16,896 nt of DNA from Solobacterium sp. (GCA_017543025.1 JAFYGX010000152.1:1-16896), one strand, 5' to 3'; positions 9,071 to 16,008 are shown, counted from the stretch's first letter. The notes: generated by a model from the sequence alone, not told the origin. Numbers and translations are program-made.

Positions 9071-9871
9071 ATGATGAAAATACTTGCGGTAGAGGATGAA
9101 AAGATTGCCCTGGATCATATTACGGCAATACTGAAACGGCTGGAACCGGATGCGGAGATCATCAGCTGCCGGAACGGCAGTGATGCGCTGGAACGGATGA
9201 AGGAAGGAGATATTCAGGTCGCTTTTCTGGATATCGATCTCAGGGATATCAACGGAATCGAGCTTGCACGGATGATGAAGCTGGCCTGTCCGTCCCTCAA
9301 CGTCGTATTTACGACCGGGTACGGAGATTTTGCCAACGATGCGTTTGATCTTCATGCCAGCGGCTATGTGCTGAAGCCCTTGACCGATGAAAAGATCCGC
9401 AGAGAACTGGATGATCTGCGGCATCCGGTGGAAGCGGAAGCTGCCGGAGATAAACTGCGGGTACATACGTTCGGTAATTTTGAGGTCTATGATAAAGACG
9501 GAATTCCGCTGTCGTTTCAGTATGCAAAATCCAAGGAGATGCTTGCATATCTGATTGACCGGAACGGAACCTTCTGCACCAACGGAGAGATCATGGGCGT
9601 TCTCTGGGGTGACGAGGCAAGCACGTCGAAACGGAGCTATCTCAAAAACCTGCGTACTGATCTTTCTTCTTCTCTGGAACATGCCGGATTTCCGAATGTG
9701 CTGATCCGGCGCCGCGGCATGATCGCGGTTGTGCCGGAGGAAATCGACTGTGACTATTATGACTGGCAGAAAGGAAAACCCGCGGCGATCAATGCATACC
9801 GCGGGGAGTATATGGTCCAGTACAGCTGGAGTGAATTTACAAACAGCCAGCTGGAAAAACAGAAACCGTGA
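9071..9871 (+). CDS. Response regulator with SARP-like winged-helix output domain
   Basis: A DNA-binding response regulator of 266 residues. The receiver domain (about 1-120) has the acidic pair E8/D9, phospho-acceptor D54 in FLDIDL, switch T82 in FTTGY, and K102 in LKPL. The output region (about 134-215) reads like a SARP/OmpR-type winged helix (FGNFEVYDKDGIPL, AYLIDRNGTFCTNGEIMGVL). It ends with YRGEYMVQYSWSEFT, a tail I associate with Clostridial SARP-like regulators; no full bacterial transcriptional activation domain follows. The start ATG has AAGGTGG at 9058-9064. The gene begins 47 bases after polC with no clear terminator or promoter between, so it may be co-transcribed with polC. Its likely partner is the convergent kinase. 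Target genes are not visible; the rimP promoter palindrome is one speculative candidate. Confidence 0.9.
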   Translation: MMKILAVEDEKIALDHITAILKRLEPDAEIISCRNGSDALERMKEGDIQVAFLDIDLRDINGIELARMMKLACPSLNVVFTTGYGDFANDAFDLHASGYVLKPLTDEKIRRELDDLRHPVEAEAAGDKLRVHTFGNFEVYDKDGIPLSFQYAKSKEMLAYLIDRNGTFCTNGEIMGVLWGDEASTSKRSYLKNLRTDLSSSLEHAGFPNVLIRRRGMIAVVPEEIDCDYYDWQKGKPAAINAYRGEYMVQYSWSEFTNSQLEKQKP

Positions 9872-9874
9872 TTA

Positions 9875-11128
9875 TCAGGTCCGGGGAATCCGGATCTCAA
9901 CCGTAGTGCCCTGGTCCGGGGCACTTTTTATATTCACGGTTCCGTTCACCTGTGTTTTTACTCGGAAGATCATGTTTCTGAGGCCTACATGACGGATACT
10001 GAGGGAATTATTGCGGAATTCTTCCATATCAAACCCGGCTCCGTCATCTTTTACAGTGATGACATAATCCTGCTGGTCACCTTCTGCGGAAGAGATCCAT
10101 ACGGTGCCTCCTCCGGGTTTATGACAGATTCCGTGTTTGACAGCGTTTTCGACGGCAAGCTGAACGGAAAGCGGAGGAACATAGAACTCTGAGGCCTGAA
10201 TGTCATAGACAATATTGAGGTAATCGTCGAACCGCAGTTTCTCCAGATACAGATAATGCCGGATATGATTCAGCTCATGCTCAAACGGTACCGGATTTCC
10301 TGATCCGATCGTATCGAGGTTGCCGCGCAGATAATCCGAGAATTCAATGATTGCCTTCTGGGCAAGAGAAGGATCTTTTTCACAGAGATAATAAATCGTA
10401 TTGAGCGAGTTATAGATAAAATGCGGTTTGATCTGGGAGAGGACGATCATATTCTTCGTCTGCTCAAGCTGGATTGCCTGTTCCTTCAGGCGGTTGGACT
10501 GTGTCTGATGAACAAAGGTATAAAGCAGGATAATGGAAACAGAAATCGCAAGATGCTGGAAGGTGCCGGAATCTTCCGTATAGCGGATCATCATGGCAAC
10601 GATCGGAATCAGGATATACAGCAGGGAATATACGAAACGCCGTGTGCCGAGCTGGCGCCGGTAGGACAGAACCAGAAACAGTGTGGTCAGAACAATAAGC
10701 CAGCCGGGGATCTGAAGATAGGTATAAAACGGAGAAGGAGGCGTGCTTTCCGGAAATGCGGTCAGAGCGATGAAAACCGCCATGGCGCCGATCACACTGC
10801 AGGCAGCGCCGAAGAAAGAGATGAGCTGTGAGCGTTCTTCCCGGATTGATACGGCCGCAAGCACATATTCGAGAAACAGGTATTCGATCAGATAAAACGG
10901 AACAATCAGTGTCAGTTCAAGCACGGTCTGAATCAGCGGATGGGCAGAAACAGCCGGCAGCCGCAGCAGTACATCTGAACACAGGGATAAAATATTGCAT
11001 ATGATCATGCAGAGAAACAGACGTTTCTGTTTCGGGATATCATAGGAAGTCAGAGAGGCCTGGTAAAAGATCAGTATCAGAAAGAAGGAGGTCATGAGTT
11101 CGATCGTCGAAAATACAGCTGTGTTCAT
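9875..11128 (-). CDS. Sensor histidine kinase, LytS/YesM-type His_kinase family, multi-pass membrane
   Basis: This 417-residue membrane kinase has several hydrophobic segments in its first 210 residues (about 7-24, 38-56, 66-92, 102-124, 138-156, 166-182 and 193-207) and no large extracellular sensor domain. The phospho-acceptor lies in the H-box SQIKPHFIYNSLNTIYYL, with His236. The ATPase domain has the N-box QLAVENAVKHG (E327, N328), G1 as DDGAGFD (361-367) and the G2-like VGLRNM. This is the His_kinase plus HATPase architecture of LytS and YesM. The ligand cannot be told from the sequence; sensing within the membrane or at its surface is likely. It converges on the response regulator, with three bases between the two stop codons. 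The ATG at 11128 is the first in frame; GGAGTG lies 13 bases upstream, which is a long spacing. Confidence 0.92.
   Translation of the reverse strand: MNTAVFSTIELMTSFFLILIFYQASLTSYDIPKQKRLFLCMIICNILSLCSDVLLRLPAVSAHPLIQTVLELTLIVPFYLIEYLFLEYVLAAVSIREERSQLISFFGAACSVIGAMAVFIALTAFPESTPPSPFYTYLQIPGWLIVLTTLFLVLSYRRQLGTRRFVYSLLYILIPIVAMMIRYTEDSGTFQHLAISVSIILLYTFVHQTQSNRLKEQAIQLEQTKNMIVLSQIKPHFIYNSLNTIYYLCEKDPSLAQKAIIEFSDYLRGNLDTIGSGNPVPFEHELNHIRHYLYLEKLRFDDYLNIVYDIQASEFYVPPLSVQLAVENAVKHGICHKPGGGTVWISSAEGDQQDYVITVKDDGAGFDMEEFRNNSLSIRHVGLRNMIFRVKTQVNGTVNIKSAPDQGTTVEIRIPRT
9905..9929 (+). terminator. Intrinsic terminator of the response-regulator transcript, inside the kinase gene
   Basis: A perfect 7-base-pair stem (9905-9911 with 9919-9925) with a 7-base loop is followed by five T residues (9925-9929) on the plus strand. 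On the minus strand no T-run follows the stem, so it would act only on transcripts leaving the regulator gene. It overlaps the 3' coding end of the convergent histidine kinase. Confidence 0.65.
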
Positions 11129-11134
11129 GGGACC

Positions 11135-11143
11135 ATCATAGCA
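11135..11143 (-). promoter_or_regulatory. Candidate extended -10 promoter of the histidine kinase
   Basis: On the minus strand TGCTATGAT (11143 down to 11135) is an extended -10 with 5 of 6 matches in the hexamer. Initiation about 7 bases downstream falls at the kinase ATG, implying a leaderless message. No convincing -35 is visible, and the same bases can be read as the start of a four-codon upstream frame. Confidence 0.35.
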
Positions 11144-11211
11144 CTCCGGAAAGCGTAAATTGCATCAGGGAACGAAGATCACCTGGCAAAAAAACACTTC
11201 TGATCGCTGAT

Positions 11212-11242
11212 TTCAAGCGGTTTCATGCAAAAATCGCTTGAA
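11212..11242. repeat. Imperfect palindrome overlapping the rimP -35 element
   Basis: TTCAAGCG (11212-11219) and its exact inverse CGCTTGAA (11235-11242) are separated by 15 bases. TTT (11221-11223) and AAA (11231-11233) extend the symmetry inward after one mismatch. It lies between the kinase promoter and the rimP promoter, with its right arm covering most of the -35 hexamer. It looks like an operator for a dimeric regulator. Confidence 0.55.
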
Positions 11243-11265
11243 CATGAAAAAAAGTATGATACTAT
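11238..11265 (+). promoter_or_regulatory. Promoter of the rimP-nusA-infB operon
   Basis: TTGAAC (11238-11243) and TACTAT (11260-11265) are 16 bases apart, and TG at 11257-11258 gives an extended -10. It lies in an A/T-rich stretch upstream of the operon. The expected start near 11272 leaves a leader of about 185 bases before the rimP ATG. Confidence 0.6.
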
Positions 11266-11271
11266 TTTTTC

Positions 11272-11456
11272 GGAAACAAGGAGCGCTCGGCGCTCCTTCT
11301 GTTTTAGATAAGCCGCAGAACACCGGGCAAAGTTGTCATACGGTGTCTGTCCTGACCCCGGAACATCTGGCCGTCCGTTCCGGAAACAGGTGCGGATTCA
11401 GAGTTTGCAGAAAACATCTGCGCAGGCAGCAGAGGCCAGTCTTAGGGGAGGTGTTG
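11272..11456 (+). ncRNA. Structured 5' leader of the rimP operon (putative cis-regulatory RNA)
   Basis: Several hairpins are visible. The first is a 9-base-pair stem with a TCG loop (11278-11286 with 11290-11298). The second is ACACCG with CGGTGT (11320-11325, 11341-11346). The third is CCGGAAC with GTTCCGG (11358-11364, 11377-11383). TCTGC at 11417-11421 can pair with GCAGA either upstream (11407-11411) or downstream (11429-11433), giving two exclusive forms. CTGGCC in the loop of the third hairpin (11367-11372) is complementary to GGCCAG (11434-11439), which lies 5 bases before the GGGGAGGTG ribosome binding site. Regulation is inferred from this architecture only; I do not recognise a known riboswitch class. 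Confidence 0.4.
11445..11453 (+). promoter_or_regulatory. Ribosome binding site deciding the rimP start
   Basis: GGGGAGGTG lies 3-5 bases before ATG 11457. The reading frame stays open upstream to a TTG at 11238, but that stretch has no ribosome binding site and overlaps the promoter, so ATG 11457 is the start. Confidence 0.9.
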
Positions 11457-11918
11457 ATGGAACAGATCGCAAAGCTGAAAGACAGGATACAGCCGGTACT
11501 GGAATCGTGCGGCGTTATTCTGTATGAAGCGAAATGGCTTCCGGACTCACGCACACTGCAGATCGCAATCATGAAAGAAGATGGGTCCATGGATCTTGAC
11601 ACATGTGCTGAGGTGAGTGATCAGCTCAGTGGTGTGCTCGATGAAGACGACCCGATTGAAGGTGCGTATACACTGGAAGTATGCAGTCCGGGAGCGGAAC
11701 GTGAAATCCGTGATCTTCAGGAGCTGGAACAGATGGATCATCCGTATGTATTCCTGCGTCTGAAGCATCCGGTGAAAAAAATGACGGAGCTTACCGGTGA
11801 AGTACAGCAGTACAGTAACGGAATGATAACTCTGATGTACCGGGACAAAGCCGCAGTGCGGACCGCAGAGATACCTGCGGAAGATGTGGAATACATCCGC
11901 CTGGCAGTCAGGATCTAA
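11457..11918 (+). CDS. rimP: Ribosome maturation factor RimP
   Basis: RimP binds the 30S subunit during late assembly. From ATG 11457 the product is 153 residues, the usual family size. The N-terminal domain contains LQIAIMKEDGSMDLDTCAEVS and the signature YTLEVCSPGAEREI, corresponding to the family's YxLEVSSPGxxR block; the C-terminal part is the SH3-like domain (about residues 85-153, with LTGEVQQYSNGMITLMY). In Bacillus rimP directly follows polC; here the two-component system separates them. It is the first gene of the operon with nusA, which starts 10 bases after its stop. The gene is preceded by a long structured leader. Confidence 0.95.
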   Translation: MEQIAKLKDRIQPVLESCGVILYEAKWLPDSRTLQIAIMKEDGSMDLDTCAEVSDQLSGVLDEDDPIEGAYTLEVCSPGAEREIRDLQELEQMDHPYVFLRLKHPVKKMTELTGEVQQYSNGMITLMYRDKAAVRTAEIPAEDVEYIRLAVRI

Positions 11919-11928
11919 GGAGAGAGGA

Positions 11929-13728
11929 ATGGAACTCAGATACAAGGATATGCTTAAGGCGCTCGCAGCGATCGAAGATGAGCGCAAGATTCCTGAGGAA
12001 GTCGTTAAGGATGCACTTCTGGAAGCGCTGATCAAGGCTTATAAGAAGGATGCGGAACTGGCGGATATCAACCTCGAGGCATCAATCAATGAAAAGACGC
12101 AGACGATTGATATCTATCAGCTGTATAACGTCGTCGAGGAAGTTGAAGACGATGAGCTTGAAATCGATCTTCCGGACGCAAGGGAAATCAAGCCGGATGC
12201 AATTCTCGGCGATGTGATCAAACGGAAGGTTGAAATCACCGGCATGAGCCGTGCAGCAGCCCAGCAGGCGCGCAATGTCATGCGCCAGAAAATCCGCGAA
12301 GCGGAAAAGATTGCGGTCTATGATGCATATATCGATCAGCTGTATGACATGGTGATCGGTATTGTTGAAACCGTAAAGGAAAAGTTTGCGCTGATCAACC
12401 TGGGAAAAACAGTCGCAATGCTGCCGAAGTCTGCACAGATTCCGAACGAGCGGCTTGTGGAAGGTCAGAAAATCCGGGTTGTCATCACGAATGTCAATAC
12501 TGATCCGAAAGGGTCTCAGGTTGTTGTCAGCCGGGCAGACCGGATGCTTGTAAAACGCCTGTTTGAAAAGGAAGTTCCGGAAATTGCACAGGGAATCGTT
12601 GAGATCAAGGCGATTGCCCGTGAAGCGGGAGAACGGACAAAAATGGCTGTGATCTCCTATAATCCGGAAATCGATCCGATCGGCGCATGTATCGGTCAGC
12701 GAGGTGTCCGTGTTCAGGAGATCATTGAGGAGCTGAAAGGCGAAAAGATCGATATCTTCCAGTGGAGTGAAGACTTTACCGTTCTTGTGAAAAATGCGCT
12801 TTCGCCGGCAGAGATCATCAATGTTCTGCCGAATGAGGACGAGAAGGGACTCACGGTTATTGTCGATGAAGATCAGCTTTCGCTTGCGATCGGAAAACGC
12901 GGGAAGAATGCGCGGCTTGCGGTAAAGCTCACGGAGCGAAAGATTGATATCAAGACCAGAAGCGATATTGAGTCGGCCGGATATGACTATGACGAATTCG
13001 TGGCTGCCGGAGAAGAACGCAAGGCACGGATGCAGAAAGAGATCAGCCGCCGTGTATCGGAGAGGATTGAGGCAGAGCGCAGAGCTGCTGAAGAAAAACG
13101 TCAGGCTGCAGTTGAAGCACTTGCCCGCCGGAAAGCAGATGAGGCTGCCGCAGCAGCAGCGGAAGAAGATATTCTTCCGGAAGAGATGCAGGAGATGATG
13201 AGCGAGCGGATCCGCAACGAGATGGCGCACGAAGTTCATCAGCCGGAACCGGCAGAGACGGAGGCAATGCCTGCAGCTGCTGAGACTGAACCGGAAGCTG
13301 TGATCGAACCGGAAGCTGTGATCGAGCCGCAGACAGAAGCTGTGATCGAACCGCAGATCGAAGAACCGGAAATCGATGAACCTGAGGTGAAGGAAGAACC
13401 GGCTCCGGTGAAAGAACCGAAAAAAAAGAAGCTGGATCTCGAAGAAGTTGCGGCGAAGAACGAATATGTGTCACGGTTTGAAAAACTTGCGGATACGTCG
13501 CGTCCGAAACCTTCCGCTCCGGTTAAGAAACGCCGCAAGAAGGGTGATGACGACAGCATTAAGACCCGTAATGATGAATTGCTGAAGCAGCTCAGAAAAG
13601 ACAGTTCAGAGATGCTGAAGCCTGTCTATACAGAAGAGGAACTCGAAGAAATCGAACGCCAGCAGCAGGAAGAAGAAGAAAGTCAGTACGATTTCGATTA
13701 CGATCAGTACTCGGAGTACTACGAATAA
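11929..13728 (+). CDS. nusA: Transcription termination/antitermination factor NusA with a long C-terminal extension
   Basis: NusA binds RNA polymerase and nascent RNA to modulate pausing, termination and antitermination. The start ATG 11929 is set by AAGGAG at 11917-11922; the open frame extends farther upstream but overlaps rimP. Domains in order: N-terminal polymerase-binding domain (about 1-125), S1 domain (about 130-200), KH1 with IGQRG (255-259) and KH2 with GKRG (322-325). The core ends near residue 350, similar to the 371-residue Bacillus protein. About 250 further residues follow: a basic/acidic helical stretch (ISRRVSERIEAERRAAEEK), an alanine-rich run, an acidic Pro/Glu segment with EAVIEP repeats, a Lys-rich patch, and a Tyr/Asp/Glu tail ending DYDQYSEYYE. 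The extension does not resemble the acidic-repeat domains of E. coli NusA; it looks disordered or coiled coil. Confidence 0.96.
   Translation: MELRYKDMLKALAAIEDERKIPEEVVKDALLEALIKAYKKDAELADINLEASINEKTQTIDIYQLYNVVEEVEDDELEIDLPDAREIKPDAILGDVIKRKVEITGMSRAAAQQARNVMRQKIREAEKIAVYDAYIDQLYDMVIGIVETVKEKFALINLGKTVAMLPKSAQIPNERLVEGQKIRVVITNVNTDPKGSQVVVSRADRMLVKRLFEKEVPEIAQGIVEIKAIAREAGERTKMAVISYNPEIDPIGACIGQRGVRVQEIIEELKGEKIDIFQWSEDFTVLVKNALSPAEIINVLPNEDEKGLTVIVDEDQLSLAIGKRGKNARLAVKLTERKIDIKTRSDIESAGYDYDEFVAAGEERKARMQKEISRRVSERIEAERRAAEEKRQAAVEALARRKADEAAAAAAEEDILPEEMQEMMSERIRNEMAHEVHQPEPAETEAMPAAAETEPEAVIEPEAVIEPQTEAVIEPQIEEPEIDEPEVKEEPAPVKEPKKKKLDLEEVAAKNEYVSRFEKLADTSRPKPSAPVKKRRKKGDDDSIKTRNDELLKQLRKDSSEMLKPVYTEEELEEIERQQQEEEESQYDFDYDQYSEYYE
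13294..13353 (+). repeat. 18-base coding repeats (EAVIEP) in nusA
   Basis: Three copies of GAAGCTGTGATCGAACCG lie at 13294-13311, 13312-13329 (one G for A change) and 13336-13353. The first two are in tandem and the third follows 6 bases later. All are in frame and encode EAVIEP, consistent with recent slippage or unequal exchange in a flexible linker. Confidence 0.9.
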
Positions 13729-13733
13729 CTGCT

Positions 13734-13991
13734 ATGGCAAAGAAGATTCCGATGAGGCGCTGTGTCGCTACCGGTGAACAGCTGCCGAAAAAAGAACTTC
13801 TGCGTATCGTCCGTACACCGGACGGACAGATCCTTGTTGATCCGACCGGGAAAGCAAACGGCCGCGGTGCCTATATCAAAAAAGATCCTGCTGCAGCGGC
13901 AGCCGCACGCAAAAACAAAGCTCTGGAACGGGCACTGGAAGTGTCTGTTCCGGAGGAATTCTGGACAGTACTCGAAAACGCTGTCCGATAG
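13734..13991 (+). CDS. ylxR: YlxR family RNA-binding protein
   Basis: YlxR (DUF448) is a small nucleic-acid-binding protein encoded in the nusA-infB operon of most Firmicutes and is thought to act on RNA or transcription. The 85 residues match the family: MRRCVATGEQLPKKELLRIVR near the N-terminus and VDPTGKANGRGAYI in the middle. The ATG lies 5 bases after the nusA TAA. No good ribosome binding site is visible, so translation is probably coupled to nusA. After its TAG stop the same frame stays open for 41 more codons. Confidence 0.94.
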   Translation: MAKKIPMRRCVATGEQLPKKELLRIVRTPDGQILVDPTGKANGRGAYIKKDPAAAAAARKNKALERALEVSVPEEFWTVLENAVR

Positions 13992-14009
13992 AAACAGTTC
14001 ACCGGTTTC

Positions 14010-14117
14010 ATGAAGCGTCAGATTTCCTTCATGTATGGCGGTGCTGATGAGTGGAAAAGAGGCGATGTGAAGATCGATAAGCGGAAGAGTACGGCTCTTC
14101 CTTACGGAAAGGAGTGA
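14010..14117 (+). other. Possible 35-codon small ORF in the ylxQ position
   Basis: The 133-base ylxR-infB spacer contains an ATG-to-TGA frame of 35 codons in the same frame as ylxR. Its predicted product is basic (MKRQISFMYGG at the start, LPYGKE at the end). Its TGA overlaps the end of the infB ribosome binding region. It has no ribosome binding site of its own and no resemblance I can see to YlxQ (L7Ae family), which normally sits here. It may be chance, a translated readthrough tail of YlxR, or a remnant. Confidence 0.2.
14083..14101 (+). other. Stem-loop just upstream of the infB ribosome binding site
   Basis: GGAAGAG (14083-14089) and CTCTTCC (14095-14101) form a perfect 7-base-pair stem with a 5-base loop, six bases before AAAGGAG (14108-14114). 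No T-run follows, so it is not a terminator. It could mark a processing site or influence infB translation. Confidence 0.4.
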
Positions 14118-14124
14118 ACAGAAT

Positions 14125-16005
14125 ATGGCGAAAAAACCTGCACGCGGAGGGAATAACCGCGGAAGAAACAATCGAAACAATAATAACCGGAGAGGCAGAA
14201 ACAACGGACCTGCCCGGGGCAATGGCGTTCCGTTTTCCCGGAAAGCTCCGGATATCCATGCGATCACCTACAGTGAAGGCATAACACTCGGTGAGCTTGC
14301 GAAAAAATGCGGCCGAAATGCCAGTGATCTGATCAAAGTGCTCTTCATGCAGGGGAAAATGGTCACGATTAATACTACCCTGGATGATGATATGGTCGAG
14401 ACCGTCTGTCTGGAATATGAAATCGAGCCGACAAAGGTGAAAGTCCGGGAAGAAGACAGTCTGGAAGATGATATTGAGGAAAGCGAAGCAGATCTGCAGG
14501 AACGTCCTCCGATCGTTACAATCATGGGTCATGTCGACCACGGAAAGACGACCCTGCTCGATGCGATTCGTTCTACCAAGGTAGCTGCCGGAGAAGCCGG
14601 CGGCATCACACAGGCAATCGGTGCATATCAGGTATCGATCAATGGACGCAAAATTACCTTCCTTGATACCCCGGGCCATGAAGCCTTTACAGCAATGCGT
14701 GCCCGCGGTGCAGGAGTTACCGATATTGCGGTTATCGTTGTTGCGGCAGATGACGGTGTGATGCCGCAGACAAGAGAAGCAATCGACCATGCAAAGGCGG
14801 CTGATGTTCCGATCATTGTCGCTGTCAATAAGATGGATAAGCCGGATGCCAATCCGGACCGTGTCAAGAACGAGATGTCTGAGCTCGGCATCATGCCGGA
14901 AGAATGGGGCGGCGATACGATTTTTGTATCAACCAGTGCGAAAAAAGGAGAAGGAATCGAAGACCTTCTTGAAACAATTCTTACGGTGGCGGATGTCAAG
15001 GAACTCAAAGCGAATCCGGATCGGATTGCCGTTGGTACCGTCATTGAAGCGAAGCTGGATAAAGGACGCGGACCTGTTGCGACCCTGCTTGTTCAGAATG
15101 GTACGCTGCATCAGGGAGAACCGGTCGTTGTCGGTACATGCTTCGGAAAAGTCCGCAAGATGACAGATGAGGACGGTCATGAACTGAAGGTTTCCGGCCC
15201 TGCATCACCGGTGGAGATCATCGGTCTCAACGATGTGCCGGAAGCAGGCGATCTGTTCCGCGCATATGAGGATGAAAAGGAAGCCAGAGCTGTCGCAGAC
15301 CGCAGAAAACGCCGCAAGATTGAACAGCAGCGCCGCAAGACAACTGCTGTATCGCTTGAAGATCTGTCCCGTGAGATCGCGGAAGGCGAGATCAAGGAAA
15401 TTCCGGTTATCATCAAGGCAGATGTTCAGGGAAGCGCGGAAGCTGTCAGATCTTCCCTTGAAAAGCTTGAAGTGGAAGGCGTTAAGGTCAATGTCATTCA
15501 CAGCACTGCCGGTGCAATCAATGATGGCGACATCATGCTTGCGGATGCGTCGAAAGCAATGATCATCGGATTCAATGTCCGGCCTGGGGCTGATATCCGC
15601 AAGAAAGCGGAAGATGCCGGAGTTGAGATCCGTCTGCACAATATTATCTACAAGGCGACTGAGGAAATGGAAAATGCCATGAAGGGTATGCTTGATCCGG
15701 TATATACCGAAGTGGTAATCGGTCAGGCAGAAGTCCGGGAAACCTACAAAGTTTCGAAGATCGGCACGATCGGCGGCTGTATGGTTACGGACGGCAAGCT
15801 CGCTGCCCGCTGCGGAGTCCGGCTGATCCGGGACGGAATTGTCATTTATACCGGCAAACTCGGTTCACTCAAACGCTTCAAGGATGACGCAAAGGAAGTC
15901 ACTTCCGGTTACGAATGCGGTATTACGATCGAAAATTATAATGACATCAAAGTCGGTGATACGATCGAAGCTTACCAGGAACAGGAAGTGTCTGCGGAGG
16001 GTTAA
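14125..16005 (+). CDS. infB: Translation initiation factor IF-2
   Basis: IF-2 is the GTPase that brings initiator tRNA to the ribosome and promotes subunit joining. At 626 residues it is a short form. Residues 6-34 form a basic region of Arg, Gly and Asn in place of the long N-terminal domains of E. coli IF-2, followed by an IF2_N-type helical domain (about 45-100). The G domain carries G1 GHVDHGKTT (135-143), G3 DTPGHE (181-186), G4 NKMD (235-238) and G5 STSAKKG. Domains II-IV follow, including [20 protein letters not shown] and [14 protein letters not shown]. The switch region usually reads GGITQHIGAYQV; here it is [19 protein letters not shown] (14108-14114) supports the start. Confidence 0.98.
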   Translation: MAKKPARGGNNRGRNNRNNNNRRGRNNGPARGNGVPFSRKAPDIHAITYSEGITLGELAKKCGRNASDLIKVLFMQGKMVTINTTLDDDMVETVCLEYEIEPTKVKVREEDSLEDDIEESEADLQERPPIVTIMGHVDHGKTTLLDAIRSTKVAAGEAGGITQAIGAYQVSINGRKITFLDTPGHEAFTAMRARGAGVTDIAVIVVAADDGVMPQTREAIDHAKAADVPIIVAVNKMDKPDANPDRVKNEMSELGIMPEEWGGDTIFVSTSAKKGEGIEDLLETILTVADVKELKANPDRIAVGTVIEAKLDKGRGPVATLLVQNGTLHQGEPVVVGTCFGKVRKMTDEDGHELKVSGPASPVEIIGLNDVPEAGDLFRAYEDEKEARAVADRRKRRKIEQQRRKTTAVSLEDLSREIAEGEIKEIPVIIKADVQGSAEAVRSSLEKLEVEGVKVNVIHSTAGAINDGDIMLADASKAMIIGFNVRPGADIRKKAEDAGVEIRLHNIIYKATEEMENAMKGMLDPVYTEVVIGQAEVRETYKVSKIGTIGGCMVTDGKLAARCGVRLIRDGIVIYTGKLGSLKRFKDDAKEVTSGYECGITIENYNDIKVGDTIEAYQEQEVSAEG

Positions 16006-16008
16006 TCC

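Noticed and set aside
10421..10831. Plus-strand open frame of 136 codons opposite the histidine kinase
   Set aside because: Lies wholly within a well-supported kinase gene; composition is low-complexity and charged with no family match.
11278..11305. Hairpin before rimP as an intrinsic terminator
   Set aside because: Only four Ts follow after a CTG interruption, and no plus-strand gene upstream needs it; it better fits a 5' stem of the leader, though weak attenuation cannot be excluded.
11238..11456. Long N-terminal extension of RimP from a TTG at 11238
   Set aside because: The added 73 codons match no RimP sequence, overlap the likely promoter and have no ribosome binding site; ATG 11457 has a strong one and gives the family length.
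11884..11928. Upstream NusA start at 11884
   Set aside because: It lies inside rimP, has no ribosome binding site, and the conserved NusA N-terminus begins at ATG 11929 after AAGGAG.
12082..13239. Long minus-strand open frame opposite nusA (385 codons)
   Set aside because: It is antisense to an unmistakable NusA, its translation is rich in Cys, His, Phe and Arg as typical for shadow frames, and no ribosome binding site or family resemblance is seen.
13294..13353. Short regular repeats as a CRISPR-like array
   Set aside because: Copies are tandem, in frame in nusA, without spacers; they are protein-coding repeats.
14009..14033. CATGAAG/CTTCATG inverted repeat in the ylxR-infB spacer as an operator or terminator
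   Set aside because: Short (7 bases), no T-run and no promoter nearby; it may simply be chance.
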